A stretch of DNA of 64,000 nt, taken from the NCBI RefSeq assembly GCF_003148645.1, contig NZ_QGGP01000001.1, positions 744,001-808,000 of the forward strand, in the 5' to 3' direction. This document shows positions 45,223-54,170 of this stretch, in pieces. The stretch is from Xanthomarina spongicola (GTDB lineage Bacteria > Bacteroidota > Bacteroidia > Flavobacteriales > Flavobacteriaceae). Under the pieces are notes generated by a model. That model was not told the origin of the DNA, searched no databases, and was given only the letters and a program-made list of their open reading frames with translations. Within the stretch, counting starts at the first letter, position 1. Every line of letters starts with the position of its first letter. The position numbers and the translations under genes were made by a program.

Positions 45223-46002
45223 TTATTTATTGTTTAGTTGGAATTTGTGTAAATTTTTTGAATCGTAAATATACAAGGTTTCATTGGTTACTAAAAACTG
45301 TTTTGTTAACAATTTAGGTGTTTCAATCAATTGAAAAACTTGTTCTGTTTCATTAAAATAATAGAGGTCATTTTCTTTTATTAAAAATATTTGCTCATTG
45401 CTTTCTATAATAGAGGAAAAGCCATCATTCTTAACTTTATAAACTAAACTGCCAAAGTAATTATATTTATAAAGAAATTTTTCGGTTAACATCCAGCTAT
45501 AATTATAATTGCTTTTTAAATCTAAAGCTTCAGATTGTGTAGGTAAAGTTGTAGCAACTGTTTTATTCGATTTATAATTGAATAATTCTAACTGTTGAAT
45601 ATCTTGATTAAAAACCCACAACGCATTGTCGTTTGCAGTAGAAACAAAAGACACATTTTTATAATATTCTAAACTACTAAAATCAATTTTAATTATTTCA
45701 GCAAATCTATTATCTAAAATAAAAGCAGTATTAAAATCTTCATAAAAAACTGTAATCTTTAAAGGATTAAAGCTATTTGCTGTTGAAATTCTACCATGTT
45801 GGACATTGCTATAAGAATAGTTTTTGTCGTCTTCAATTTTATAAAGCGTATTCTTTTTTATAAAATAAATCGTGCCAAAATTATCAATGCCTATAATTTT
45901 ATCTGCTTCAAAAGGTGTTTTAGAAACAAACGTAGTTTCAATTGGTTCTTGTCCGAAAATGGAAAAAGATATAAATAATATAAAGTATAGGACTGTTTTC
46001 AT
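45223..46002 (-). CDS. Secreted protein of unknown function
   Basis: 259 residues from ATG at 46002, which starts a proper signal peptide (MKTVLYFILFISFSIFGQ); the ATG at 46029 would add nine residues before it. The mature part is beta-rich with repeated hydrophobic strands and aromatic residues (KLDPVY-like ILDNRFAEIIKIDFSS, LYKYNYFGSLVYKV), which may be a beta-propeller. I do not recognise the family. It ends 2 bp before the kinase start and so is probably co-transcribed with it. Confidence 0.6.
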   Translation of the reverse strand: MKTVLYFILFISFSIFGQEPIETTFVSKTPFEADKIIGIDNFGTIYFIKKNTLYKIEDDKNYSYSNVQHGRISTANSFNPLKITVFYEDFNTAFILDNRFAEIIKIDFSSLEYYKNVSFVSTANDNALWVFNQDIQQLELFNYKSNKTVATTLPTQSEALDLKSNYNYSWMLTEKFLYKYNYFGSLVYKVKNDGFSSIIESNEQIFLIKENDLYYFNETEQVFQLIETPKLLTKQFLVTNETLYIYDSKNLHKFQLNNK

Positions 46003-46162
46003 TGCGAATTGAAAAGTACGAAATTCCATTTAGTTTTGAGATTAAAATCGTAGAACAATAACATTAAAATAATATTTATGAAAACTTTAATTTAAAAGTT
46101 TAAACTAAATGCTATTTTTAAAGTCTTAACAATGAATTTTTTAATAAAAGAAACCTATAAAA

Positions 46163-47041
46163 ATGAATTTTACTTCTCATACACTCAAAATAATCTCAGT
46201 CTTTTTTGTCTTATTTACTACTACTTATTCTTTTGCACAAAAAGATTTTCAAGGGAAAGCTACCTATTTATCTAAAACAACCATTGATATGAATAATTTT
46301 GGTGGTGGGAATTTTAGTGAAGAACAAAAAAAGCAATTTGCTGAAAGAATGAAAAGCATGCTTGAAAAAACATACTTTTTAGTTTTTAATAAAACAGAAT
46401 CTACATACAAAGAGGAAGAAAAATTAGAAGCTCCAGGTCAAGGAGGAGGTTTTAGAATGATGATGGGAAATTTTACAGGAGGAGCACAGTATAAAAATGT
46501 AAAAGAAAATGTGTTACTACAAGAGCAAGAATTCTTTGGAAAACAGTTTTTAATTAAAGATTCTTTACCAAAATTAGATTGGAAACTAAGTGGCGAAACC
46601 AAACAAATAGGACAATATTCTTGTTTTAAAGCAACAGCTACAAAAAAAGTAGATGCAATGGATTTTAGAAGCATGAGAAGAAAGAATACAGAAGAGGATG
46701 CTAAAAAAGAAACCGATAGCACTAGCACCAAAGATGTGATGGACGAAATAGAGATTCCAGAAACTATAGAGGTTACGGCTTGGTATACCATGCAAATTCC
46801 AGTAAGTCAAGGTCCAGGAGAATATTGGGGATTACCAGGGCTTATTCTTGAAGTCAATGCAGATAGAACAACCATTTTGTGTTCTAAAATAGTTTTAAAT
46901 CCTGAAGAAAAAGAAGATATTAAAAGACCAGAAAAAGGAAAAGAGGTAACTCAAGAAGAGTATAACGACATCATGAAAAAGAAGATAGAAGAAATGCGTG
47001 AAATGTATGGAGGACGAAATAGAGGAGGTTCGCGTCATTAA
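46163..47041 (+). CDS. GLPGLI-family protein
   Basis: 292 residues, signal peptide (cleavage after YSFAQ). The name-giving motif lies in GPGEYWGLPGLILEV (about residues 217-231). Residues 160-200 are charged, and the C terminus is basic (GGRNRGGSRH). Function unknown, but these genes usually precede TonB-dependent receptor-like genes, as here (17 bp). The family may help to export or fold the partner. Confidence 0.88.
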   Translation: MNFTSHTLKIISVFFVLFTTTYSFAQKDFQGKATYLSKTTIDMNNFGGGNFSEEQKKQFAERMKSMLEKTYFLVFNKTESTYKEEEKLEAPGQGGGFRMMMGNFTGGAQYKNVKENVLLQEQEFFGKQFLIKDSLPKLDWKLSGETKQIGQYSCFKATATKKVDAMDFRSMRRKNTEEDAKKETDSTSTKDVMDEIEIPETIEVTAWYTMQIPVSQGPGEYWGLPGLILEVNADRTTILCSKIVLNPEEKEDIKRPEKGKEVTQEEYNDIMKKKIEEMREMYGGRNRGGSRH

Positions 47042-47058
47042 TTTATCAAACTAATTTT

Positions 47059-49764
47059 ATGAAAAAAATAATATTTTTATCCTTTTTTGCTGTCGCAAAT
47101 ATCTGTTTCGGTCAAGTAAAAATTGAAGGTGTTGTAAAAGATAGCATTGGAAATCCTTTAGAATTAGCAAATGTGGTTGCTATAAATCAAGAGACCAAAA
47201 ACATGGATGCTTATGGCATTACAAACGATATTGGTAAATACAAACTCTCACTAGAAGCTAATTCAAACTATAACATTCAAGTAAGTTATATTGGGATGAA
47301 AGCAATAGATGAACTTATAGAAACTAAAACCGAGAATATTTCAAAAGATTTTACACTTCAAAACGATAACACACTAGACGAAGTAGAACTTACTTACGAA
47401 ATGCCTGTAACTATTAAAGGCGATACCATTGTTTATAATGCAGATTCTTTTAAAGATGGAACCGAAAGAAAACTAGAAGACGTACTTAAAAAATTACCTG
47501 GAGTAGAAATTAACGATGATGGCGAGATAGAAGTAGAAGGTAAAAAAGTATCGAAAGTTATGGTCGATGGAAAAGATTTCTTTGATGGCGATTCTAAATT
47601 AGCTTCAAAAAATATTCCTTCCAATGCTGTGGATAAAGTTCAAGTACTAAAAAATTATTCCGAAGTAAGTCAATTAAGTTCTGTAACTAACAATCAAGAT
47701 AATGTAGCTATTAATATTAAACTTAAAGAAGGGAAAGAAAATTTTTGGTTTGGAACAGTTACTGCTGGAGGTGGAGCTACAAGCGATCAAGGTTTGTATT
47801 TAGTGCAGCCTAAACTATTTTATTACAGTCCTAAATTAAGTATCAATGTTATTGGAGACATGAATAATATTGGCGAATTAGCCTTTACTCGTAGAGACTA
47901 TTTTAATTTTTCTGGAGGTTTTAGAATGCCTAGCCGAAAAAGTGGAACAAGCATCAATCTAGGAAATAACGATTTAGGCTTTCTTTTACTTCAAAATAAT
48001 AAAGCAAAAAGTATCGTGTTTAATTTTGGAGCAGCAAATTTTAGTTATTCACCTAAAGAAACATTAGATATTAGTGGTTTTGCCATTTATTCAAATAGTA
48101 AAAACGAATTACAGGAAAATAATAATATTGTCTATACAGATCCAGAATTAGGAATTCCAGACGAAACGACACAAAGTAATACAACACAACGTAGCGATTT
48201 AGGAATGCTTAAATTAAGTGCTAAATACAAGCCTAATGGCAATAATCAAATGGATTACGATGTATTAGGAAGATTTTCAAAAGAATCTCAAGAACAAAAC
48301 GTCTTTTCTTCTGTTTTAGGAAATACAGATCAATACGAAGAATCAAGTCCTTTTAGTGTGAAGCAAAGTCTTAATTATTACTACACGTTAGACGAAAGAA
48401 ATATTTTTTCATTAGAAATACAATCCTTAATTCAAGACGAAGACCCATTCTATAATGCTGTTATAGAAGAAAAAAGTAATTATAATGATGTTGCAGATGT
48501 TATAGGTTTCGATACCACACAATCTAATTATAATGTAGCTCAAGATAAACGTGTAAAATCAAACCAGTTAGATGGAAAAATTGATTACTGGAATGTTTTA
48601 AATAACAAGAGTAATATTAATGTAACTCTTGGAACCATTTATAGCAATCAAAAATTTACTTCAAGTTTATTTCAATTCTTAGACAACGGTTCAGAATTTA
48701 ATCCAATCCCTACAGAAAACAATGGCTTAGCAACAAACGATATTAATTACAATTTTACCGATCTGTACTTAGGTGTTCATTACACCATTAAATTAGGAAA
48801 ATTTACGTTTACTCCAGGTCTTTCTACACATGCTTATAATGTAAATAATGTCCAGTTTGGAGAAAAATATAAAGACAACTTTTTTAGAGTTTTACCAGAT
48901 TTTGATGCCAGAATTCAATTGAAAAAAAGTGAGCAGTTAATCTTTAATTATGCCATGCAAACGCAATTTACAGACGTCACAAATTTTGCACGTGGCTATG
49001 TAATGAATAATTACAATTCGTATTTTTATGGAAATCCTGAATTAGAAAACGCCACTGCACACAATATTAATCTAACTTATTTTAGTTTTAATATGTTTAA
49101 TTACACAAATGTATTTGCTAATGTAAACTATAGAAAAAGCATCGATCAAATTAGAAATATTACTAATTTCGAAAGTGTTATTAGAAGTAATACACCATTC
49201 AACTCAAGTTATGCAGACGAGTCACTTTCTGCTAGTGGGAGGTTTCAAAGGTCTTTCGGAAAATATAGAGCTACAGTTAATGGAAACTTCACCTATACAA
49301 AATTCAATCAGTTTATTCAAAACACACCATCTGTAAACGAGAATTATTCTCAAACTTATGGTTTAGAATTTAGAACCAATTTTAAAAAAGCTCCAAATGT
49401 TGAATTGGCCTATCGTTACACCATTCAGGATAACGACCAAGGCTCCAGTAGAAGCAAGTATTTTACCAAAGTACCATCTATAGAATTCGATGCTTTAATA
49501 TGGGAGCGTTTCACCTTTAAAACATCGTATGCTTACAATAATTTTAGCGACCAAGATCGAACAATAAATACGTTCGATTTTTGGGATGCCTCCTTAGCAT
49601 ACAGAAAAGATAAAGATGCTAAATGGGAGTTTGAACTCAAAGCAACCAATTTATTAAACACACAATCTCAAACTCAAAGTAATACCAGTAATATTTCTGT
49701 AAGCACTAGCGAATATTTTATTCAACCAAGATACCTTACAATTAGAGCTATTTATTCCCTCTAA
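47059..49764 (+). CDS. TonB-dependent receptor-like outer-membrane barrel protein
   Basis: 901 residues. Signal peptide to about 19, then a CarboxypepD_reg domain (KIEGVVKDSIGNPLELANVV), a plug-like segment (GDTIVYNADSFKDGTERKLEDVLKKLPGVEI), and a long barrel with many aromatic strand ends. This matches the outer membrane beta-barrel family found with GLPGLI. It lies 17 bp downstream of the GLPGLI gene. Substrate is unknown. Confidence 0.88.
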   Translation: MKKIIFLSFFAVANICFGQVKIEGVVKDSIGNPLELANVVAINQETKNMDAYGITNDIGKYKLSLEANSNYNIQVSYIGMKAIDELIETKTENISKDFTLQNDNTLDEVELTYEMPVTIKGDTIVYNADSFKDGTERKLEDVLKKLPGVEINDDGEIEVEGKKVSKVMVDGKDFFDGDSKLASKNIPSNAVDKVQVLKNYSEVSQLSSVTNNQDNVAINIKLKEGKENFWFGTVTAGGGATSDQGLYLVQPKLFYYSPKLSINVIGDMNNIGELAFTRRDYFNFSGGFRMPSRKSGTSINLGNNDLGFLLLQNNKAKSIVFNFGAANFSYSPKETLDISGFAIYSNSKNELQENNNIVYTDPELGIPDETTQSNTTQRSDLGMLKLSAKYKPNGNNQMDYDVLGRFSKESQEQNVFSSVLGNTDQYEESSPFSVKQSLNYYYTLDERNIFSLEIQSLIQDEDPFYNAVIEEKSNYNDVADVIGFDTTQSNYNVAQDKRVKSNQLDGKIDYWNVLNNKSNINVTLGTIYSNQKFTSSLFQFLDNGSEFNPIPTENNGLATNDINYNFTDLYLGVHYTIKLGKFTFTPGLSTHAYNVNNVQFGEKYKDNFFRVLPDFDARIQLKKSEQLIFNYAMQTQFTDVTNFARGYVMNNYNSYFYGNPELENATAHNINLTYFSFNMFNYTNVFANVNYRKSIDQIRNITNFESVIRSNTPFNSSYADESLSASGRFQRSFGKYRATVNGNFTYTKFNQFIQNTPSVNENYSQTYGLEFRTNFKKAPNVELAYRYTIQDNDQGSSRSKYFTKVPSIEFDALIWERFTFKTSYAYNNFSDQDRTINTFDFWDASLAYRKDKDAKWEFELKATNLLNTQSQTQSNTSNISVSTSEYFIQPRYLTIRAIYSL

Positions 49765-49771
49765 TATTTGG

Positions 49772-49896
49772 GTGTTTCTTTTGCCTTAAATAGAAGGCAA
49801 AAGTCAGGCTTTTCGCTATATCTTTTCTTTTTTGTTATGCAGAGTATGTCGAAGCATCTATCAAAAAGAAAAGGATGCCACTACAATCCTTAACAC
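49772..49896 (-). ncRNA. Structured flavobacterial intergenic element, copy A
   Basis: Read on the minus strand: a P1 half GTGTT (49896-49892), GTTAAGGATT, a long stem of TTTTC/TTTTT against its complement with a GCAT/ATGC tip, then GATATAGCGAAAAGCCTGAC, a hairpin CTTTTGCCTT / AAGGCAAAAG (49803-49794 and 49787-49778) and the P1 partner AACAC (49776-49772). The same ordered motifs occur at 57959-58032. I recall this sort of element as common between genes in Flavobacteriaceae; whether it is an RNA or a DNA repeat is open. Confidence 0.6.
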
Positions 49897-49981
49897 AAAG
49901 ACCTTATCAAATAGAAAAGGTTTTTTATTTAAAAAATTTGTAATTTGTTTGACTATAAAAATTAATCCAAACCAAATACAT

Positions 49982-51538
49982 ATGAAAAAGGCATTCAAAT
50001 TATTTCTTATAGTTGTATTACTATTATTCAACTATAGTTTTCAGGCACAGGAACAAGATCCAGTTGTTAAAAATATTATTGAGGAAGCAACAAATAATTC
50101 GCAATTAGAGATTTTAGCTCACGAATTATTAGATGTTATTGGTCCACGTCTTGTTGGAACACCTCAAATGCAACAAGCAAACGATTGGGCTGTAGCAAAA
50201 TATACTAAATGGGGAATTCCAGCTAAAAACGAAAAATGGGGAGAATGGAAAGCTTGGGAAAGAGGTATTACGCATATCGATATGTTAGAACCTCGTGTTC
50301 AAACCTTAGATGGTATGCAACTAGCTTGGAATCCAAGTACAGGACCAAAAGGAGTCACTGCAGAGGTGGTTACCATTCCAACAGTTAAAGATTCAATCGC
50401 ATTTCAAAACTGGATGAAAAGTGTAAAAGGTAAGTTTGTTATGACGTCTATATATCAAGCAACCGGAAGACCAGATTACAACTGGGAAGAATTTGCAACC
50501 GAAGAATCTTTCGAAAAAATGAAAAGAGAAAGAGATACTTTAGAAAAAGAATGGCGTGCAAATATGGAACGAACAGGTTATGGCAGACGAGAAATAAATC
50601 AAGCTTTAGAAGAAGCAGGAGCAGCTGGAATTATTACATCTTATTGGTCTAAAGCCTTTGGTTCAAATAAAATATTTAGTTCTAGAACAAAAAAAATACC
50701 AACAGTAGATATTGAGTTAGAAGATTATACCATGCTTTACAGATTAGTAGAATATGGAAATAAACCTGTAGTTAAAATAGTTGCAGAATCTAAAGACTTA
50801 GGAGTTTCTCCAAGTTTAAATACTATTGCAGAAATAAAAGGAACTGAAAAACCAGACGAATATGTTGTTTTATCTGCTCATTTCGATTCTTGGGATGGAG
50901 GAACAGGTGCCACAGATAATGGTACTGGAACTTTAGTCATGATGGAAGCCATGCGCATCCTTAAAAAAGTATATCCAAACCCAAAACGTACAATTTTAGT
51001 TGGACATTGGGGAAGTGAAGAACAAGGATTAAACGGTTCAAGAGCTTTCGTTGAAGATCATCCAGAAATTGTAAATAACACCCAAGCCATGTTTAATCAA
51101 GACAACGGAACTGGTCGTGTGGTGAATATTTCAGGAGCTGGATTTTTACATTCTTACGAATATTTATCTAGATGGTTAGAAGCAGTACCAAAAGACATTA
51201 CAAAACATATTGAAACACATTTTCCAGGTTCTCCAAGTGGAGGAGGTTCAGATAATGCATCATTTTTAGCAGCTGGAGCTCCAGCTTTTAATTTAAGCTC
51301 ATTAAGTTGGTCTTACTGGAATTATACATGGCATACAAACAGAGACACGTACGATAAGATTGTGTTCGACGATGTTAGAAGCAATGCTATTTTAACTGCT
51401 ATTTTAGTGTATATGGCTTGCGAAGATCCAAACAGAACCTCTACTGAGAAAATTGTATTACCAATCGATTCCAGAACAGGAGAGCAACGTACATGGCCAG
51501 AACCACGTTCACCAGAACGTAGAGGAGGATTGGATTAA
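49982..51538 (+). CDS. Secreted M28-family metallopeptidase
   Basis: 518 residues from ATG at 49982 (MKKAFKLFLIVVLLLFNYSFQAQ signal peptide); upstream in-frame residues are repeat DNA. Zinc ligands are in order: AHFDSWDGGTGATDNG (about 298-312), the catalytic EE in GHWGSEEQGLNGSRA, FNQDNGTG and HTNRDTYDKI. A protease-associated insert precedes the catalytic domain. Likely periplasmic aminopeptidase or carboxypeptidase. Confidence 0.9.
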   Translation: MKKAFKLFLIVVLLLFNYSFQAQEQDPVVKNIIEEATNNSQLEILAHELLDVIGPRLVGTPQMQQANDWAVAKYTKWGIPAKNEKWGEWKAWERGITHIDMLEPRVQTLDGMQLAWNPSTGPKGVTAEVVTIPTVKDSIAFQNWMKSVKGKFVMTSIYQATGRPDYNWEEFATEESFEKMKRERDTLEKEWRANMERTGYGRREINQALEEAGAAGIITSYWSKAFGSNKIFSSRTKKIPTVDIELEDYTMLYRLVEYGNKPVVKIVAESKDLGVSPSLNTIAEIKGTEKPDEYVVLSAHFDSWDGGTGATDNGTGTLVMMEAMRILKKVYPNPKRTILVGHWGSEEQGLNGSRAFVEDHPEIVNNTQAMFNQDNGTGRVVNISGAGFLHSYEYLSRWLEAVPKDITKHIETHFPGSPSGGGSDNASFLAAGAPAFNLSSLSWSYWNYTWHTNRDTYDKIVFDDVRSNAILTAILVYMACEDPNRTSTEKIVLPIDSRTGEQRTWPEPRSPERRGGLD

Positions 51539-51572
51539 AAAAAAACAGTCTGCTTATATTAAGTTAGGTCTC

Positions 51573-51617
51573 AAAAACTCATAATGAAAAACTAAATATG
51601 TCATTATGAGTTTTTTG
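51573..51617 (+). terminator. Terminator of the M28 peptidase gene
   Basis: Perfect 15-bp stem (51573-51587 with 51601-51615) with a 13-nt loop and a T-run. Confidence 0.9.
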
Positions 51618-51671
51618 TGTTTTAAGAATAAAAAAGTAAAAGATTTTTACAAAATAATTTAAAAACTATAA

Positions 51672-51679
51672 TATATTTG
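51672..51679 (+). promoter_or_regulatory. -7 box of tRNA-Tyr
   Basis: TATATTTG, a full match to TAnnTTTG, 12 bp before the tRNA. The -33 element is not a clean TTG. Confidence 0.55.
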
Positions 51680-51690
51680 TACTCGGTTTT

Positions 51691-51772
<82 letters not shown>

Positions 51773-51782
51773 CTTTAACTCG

Positions 51783-51810
51783 AAAAATCCACACGAAAGT
51801 GTGGATTTTT
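51783..51810 (+). terminator. Terminator of tRNA-Tyr
   Basis: Perfect stem AAAAATCCACAC / GTGTGGATTTTT with loop GAAA, 10 bp after the tRNA. Confidence 0.9.
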
Positions 51811-51865
51811 TTGTTTATAAAATATGCTTGAGTTTACTCAAAAGCATATTTTATAAACAAAAAAA
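51806..51865. repeat. Long inverted repeat after tRNA-Tyr
   Basis: Perfect 22-bp arms (51806-51827 and 51844-51865), continuing inward as TTGAGT-TT-ACTCAA with a two-base bulge. A second hairpin AAACTGC-gact-GCAGTTT lies at 51867-51884, then CAC-gaa-GTG within an imperfect stem up to about 51915. Confidence 0.75.
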
Positions 51866-52018
51866 TAAACTGCGACTGCAGTTTGATTTTTCATTTTCAC
51901 GAAGTGAGGAAAAGGATCAAAATAATTAATTCAGAATATAAATATAACAAGGGTCTTTATGAATTGAAATTTAGAAGTAATCTCCTTTACTTGTTGATTT
52001 GAATAGTTATATAATGTT

Positions 52019-52315
52019 TTAAGAACCTGCAAAAGGAGTTCCGAATATTCCGACCGACAATTCAGCCCAAATAAGTAAGAATGCAATAAATATAATCGCT
52101 ATTAGAGCAATTCGAATTTTCTTTTTCGAAACTTTCCTCAATACAATCTCAAGCATAAATCCAAAACCAAGTAATAGTATTCCCATGACAAGAAAGTCTA
52201 CTAATGACCAATTTACTTCAGAAGAAAATTGCATTGCAATTAATGGAAATAATAAGATTAAGGGTATTGCAAGTAGGATTATAATAAGTCTTTTATTTTT
52301 GGTCATGATTTTCAT
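52019..52315 (-). CDS. Small three-helix membrane protein
   Basis: 98 residues, three membrane helices, ending WAELSVGIFGTPFAGS. The tail is strongly conserved in similar short Bacteroidota proteins that I recall without a function. Start may be at ATG 52315 or 52306 (MTKNKRL). It stands alone between repeat DNA and metK. Confidence 0.7.
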   Translation of the reverse strand: MKIMTKNKRLIIILLAIPLILLFPLIAMQFSSEVNWSLVDFLVMGILLLGFGFMLEIVLRKVSKKKIRIALIAIIFIAFLLIWAELSVGIFGTPFAGS

Positions 52316-52426
52316 AAGTTAATGGTTGTTTAAAATTAATGCTTGCGTACATATAGAAATCTTTAAAACAGATTCCTGTATGTCTGTAAACGAATTTCAT
52401 CAATTTCAAGAAAAAACCCAAATTAA

Positions 52427-52458
52427 AAAAGCTCCATAACATACATTATGGAGCTTTT
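52427..52458 (-). terminator. Terminator of metK
   Basis: Stem AAAAGCTCCATAA / TTATGGAGCTTTT (52427-52439 and 52446-52458), 6-nt loop, T-run on the minus strand. Confidence 0.9.
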
Positions 52459-52483
52459 AATATTTAATCAGCAACTAAAGGTT

Positions 52484-53737
52484 TTACAGCCCAAAAGCAG
52501 CTTTCACTTTATCTACATAATCTAATTTTTCCCAAGTAAACAACTCAACTTCTAAAGTTACGGGTTCTCCATTAGGTTGTTCGAAGGTTTTTGTAACGGT
52601 TTCGTTTTGTCTTCCCATATGGCCATATGCAGCTGTTTCGCTGTACATTGGGTTACGTAATTTTAAACGCTCTTCTATGGCAGCTGGGCGCATATCGAAA
52701 ATATCAGACACTTTTTTAGCAATCTCGCCATCTGTCATATTAAACGGACACGTTCCATACGTATCTACAAAAATTCCCATAGGTTCAACAACTCCAATAG
52801 CATAACTAACTTGCACTAAAACTTCTTCGCAAACTCCTGCTGCTACTAAGTTTTTAGCAATATGTCTAGTTGCGTAAGCAGCACTTCTATCTACTTTACT
52901 TGGATCTTTTCCTGAGAAAGCACCTCCACCATGAGCACCTTTTCCACCATAGGTATCCACAATAATTTTACGTCCAGTTAATCCTGTATCTCCATGTGGT
53001 CCACCTATTACAAATTTCCCTGTTGGATTAATATGGTATTTAATATTGTCTGTAAATAAGGCTTGTAAGTTTTCTGGTAAATTGGCAACCACTCTTGGGA
53101 TTAGAATTTCTACAATATCTTTTCTGATTTTTGCTAACATGGCTTCGTCGTTATCGAAATCGTCATGCTGTGTAGAAACTACAATAGCATCAATACGTTG
53201 AGGTACATTATCGTCGCTATACTCAATAGTTACTTGACTTTTAGAATCTGGTCGTAGGTAGGTTATATCTTTGTTTTCTCTACGTAAAGCAGCTAATTCA
53301 ATAAGAATTCTATGTGCTAAATCTAAAGCCAAAGGCATATAATTTTCAGTTTCACTAGTTGCATAACCAAACATCATTCCTTGATCTCCTGCACCTTGCT
53401 CTTCTTTGCTTGCTCTATCTACACCACGATTAATATCTTCAGATTGTTCATGTATAGCAGAAAAAACACCACAAGAATTGCCATCAAACATGTAGGCGCT
53501 TTTTGTGTAGCCAATTTTGTTAATGGTATCTCTAGCAATTTTCTGAACATCTAAATAGGTGTTCGATTTAACCTCTCCTGCAAGAACTACTTGTCCTGTT
53601 GTAACAAGAGTTTCACATGCTACTTTAGAGTCTTTGTCGAATGCTAAAAAGTTATCAATTAAAGCATCACTAATCTGGTCTGCTACTTTGTCTGGATGTC
53701 CTTCAGAAACACTTTCGGAAGTAAATAAATAAGACAT
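52484..53737 (-). CDS. metK: S-adenosylmethionine synthetase
   Basis: 417 residues. [49 protein letters not shown] and [20 protein letters not shown] are the MetK signatures with their ATP, Mg and K+ ligands. The enzyme makes SAM from methionine and ATP. The leader (53738 to about 53868) carries an apparent SAM-II riboswitch, so the product controls its own gene. It is divergent from metH. Confidence 0.96.
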   Translation of the reverse strand: MSYLFTSESVSEGHPDKVADQISDALIDNFLAFDKDSKVACETLVTTGQVVLAGEVKSNTYLDVQKIARDTINKIGYTKSAYMFDGNSCGVFSAIHEQSEDINRGVDRASKEEQGAGDQGMMFGYATSETENYMPLALDLAHRILIELAALRRENKDITYLRPDSKSQVTIEYSDDNVPQRIDAIVVSTQHDDFDNDEAMLAKIRKDIVEILIPRVVANLPENLQALFTDNIKYHINPTGKFVIGGPHGDTGLTGRKIIVDTYGGKGAHGGGAFSGKDPSKVDRSAAYATRHIAKNLVAAGVCEEVLVQVSYAIGVVEPMGIFVDTYGTCPFNMTDGEIAKKVSDIFDMRPAAIEERLKLRNPMYSETAAYGHMGRQNETVTKTFEQPNGEPVTLEVELFTWEKLDYVDKVKAAFGL

Positions 53738-53768
53738 AAATAATTGTTTTAATATTTATTAAATTATT

Positions 53769-53862
53769 GAAAAAATGTCAGATTGCTATTGCTAGAGGAG
53801 TAGAATGTTACTGCTTTAGCATTTTTTTAAAGAGGTTGCAATCAGACAAATTTTTCCTCTTG
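53769..53862 (-). promoter_or_regulatory. SAM-II-like riboswitch and expression platform of metK
   Basis: On the minus strand P1 is AGAGG (53860-53856) / CCTCT (53835-53831), enclosing AATTTGTCTGATTGCAA. Then AAAAAAATGCTAAAGCAG follows, with CTG in the loop able to pair to the final CAG, the pseudoknot layout of SAM-II. The loop (53856-53838) is also complementary to a downstream stretch (53786-53769), giving an alternative fold. Confidence 0.72.
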
Positions 53863-53874
53863 ATATTTGAATTG

Positions 53875-53903
53875 CAAATGTAGAAAAATTAAATGGATAG
53901 CAA
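53875..53903 (-). promoter_or_regulatory. Promoter of metK
   Basis: Minus strand TTG (53903-53901), 18-bp spacer, TACATTTG (53882-53875). Transcription would begin near 53868, just before the riboswitch P1 at 53860. Confidence 0.8.
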
Positions 53904-53931
53904 ATTAATTTCACTTTTTTTCCTAATATAT

Positions 53932-53963
53932 TTGGATATTAAATTTTTCAGACACTATATTTG
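53932..53963 (+). promoter_or_regulatory. Promoter of the metH operon
   Basis: TTG (53932-53934), 21-bp spacer, TATATTTG (53956-53963). Transcription would start near 53970, 25 nt before the riboswitch. Confidence 0.8.
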
Positions 53964-53994
53964 CATATATAAAAGTTCATTAATATTATTGATT

Positions 53995-54110
53995 GTTATC
54001 ACGAAAGGCAGAGGGAATAGACCCTGTGAAGCCTTAGCAACCCTTTAATTATAAAGAAGGTGCTAAATTCTAACCTATATTGAGTATTTTTCAAAATTAG
54101 GACAGATAAC
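53995..54110 (+). promoter_or_regulatory. SAM-I (S-box) riboswitch of the metH operon
   Basis: P1 GTTATC (53995-54000) / GATAAC (54105-54110). Between them lie the S-box landmarks in order: ACGAAAGGCAGAGGGA, ATAGACCCTGTGAAGCC, TTAGCAACCC, then AAGGTGCTAAATTCTAACC. These match the SAM-I core of Bacteroidota metH leaders. It represses when SAM is high; the platform is the start-codon hairpin at 54139-54170. Confidence 0.92.
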
Positions 54111-54138
54111 CACAAGTATTTTCAACTTACTTTCCTGA

Positions 54139-54170
54139 TGACATATTGATATAATTTATCAAAAATGTCA
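54139..54170 (+). promoter_or_regulatory. Start-codon sequestering hairpin of metH1
   Basis: TGACAT (54139-54144) pairs with ATGTCA (54165-54170), which contains the ATG; an inner stem TTGATA (54146-54151) pairs with TATCAA (54157-54162). The segment 54156-54160 (TTATC) could instead pair with GATAA of riboswitch P1 (54105-54109). Confidence 0.7.
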
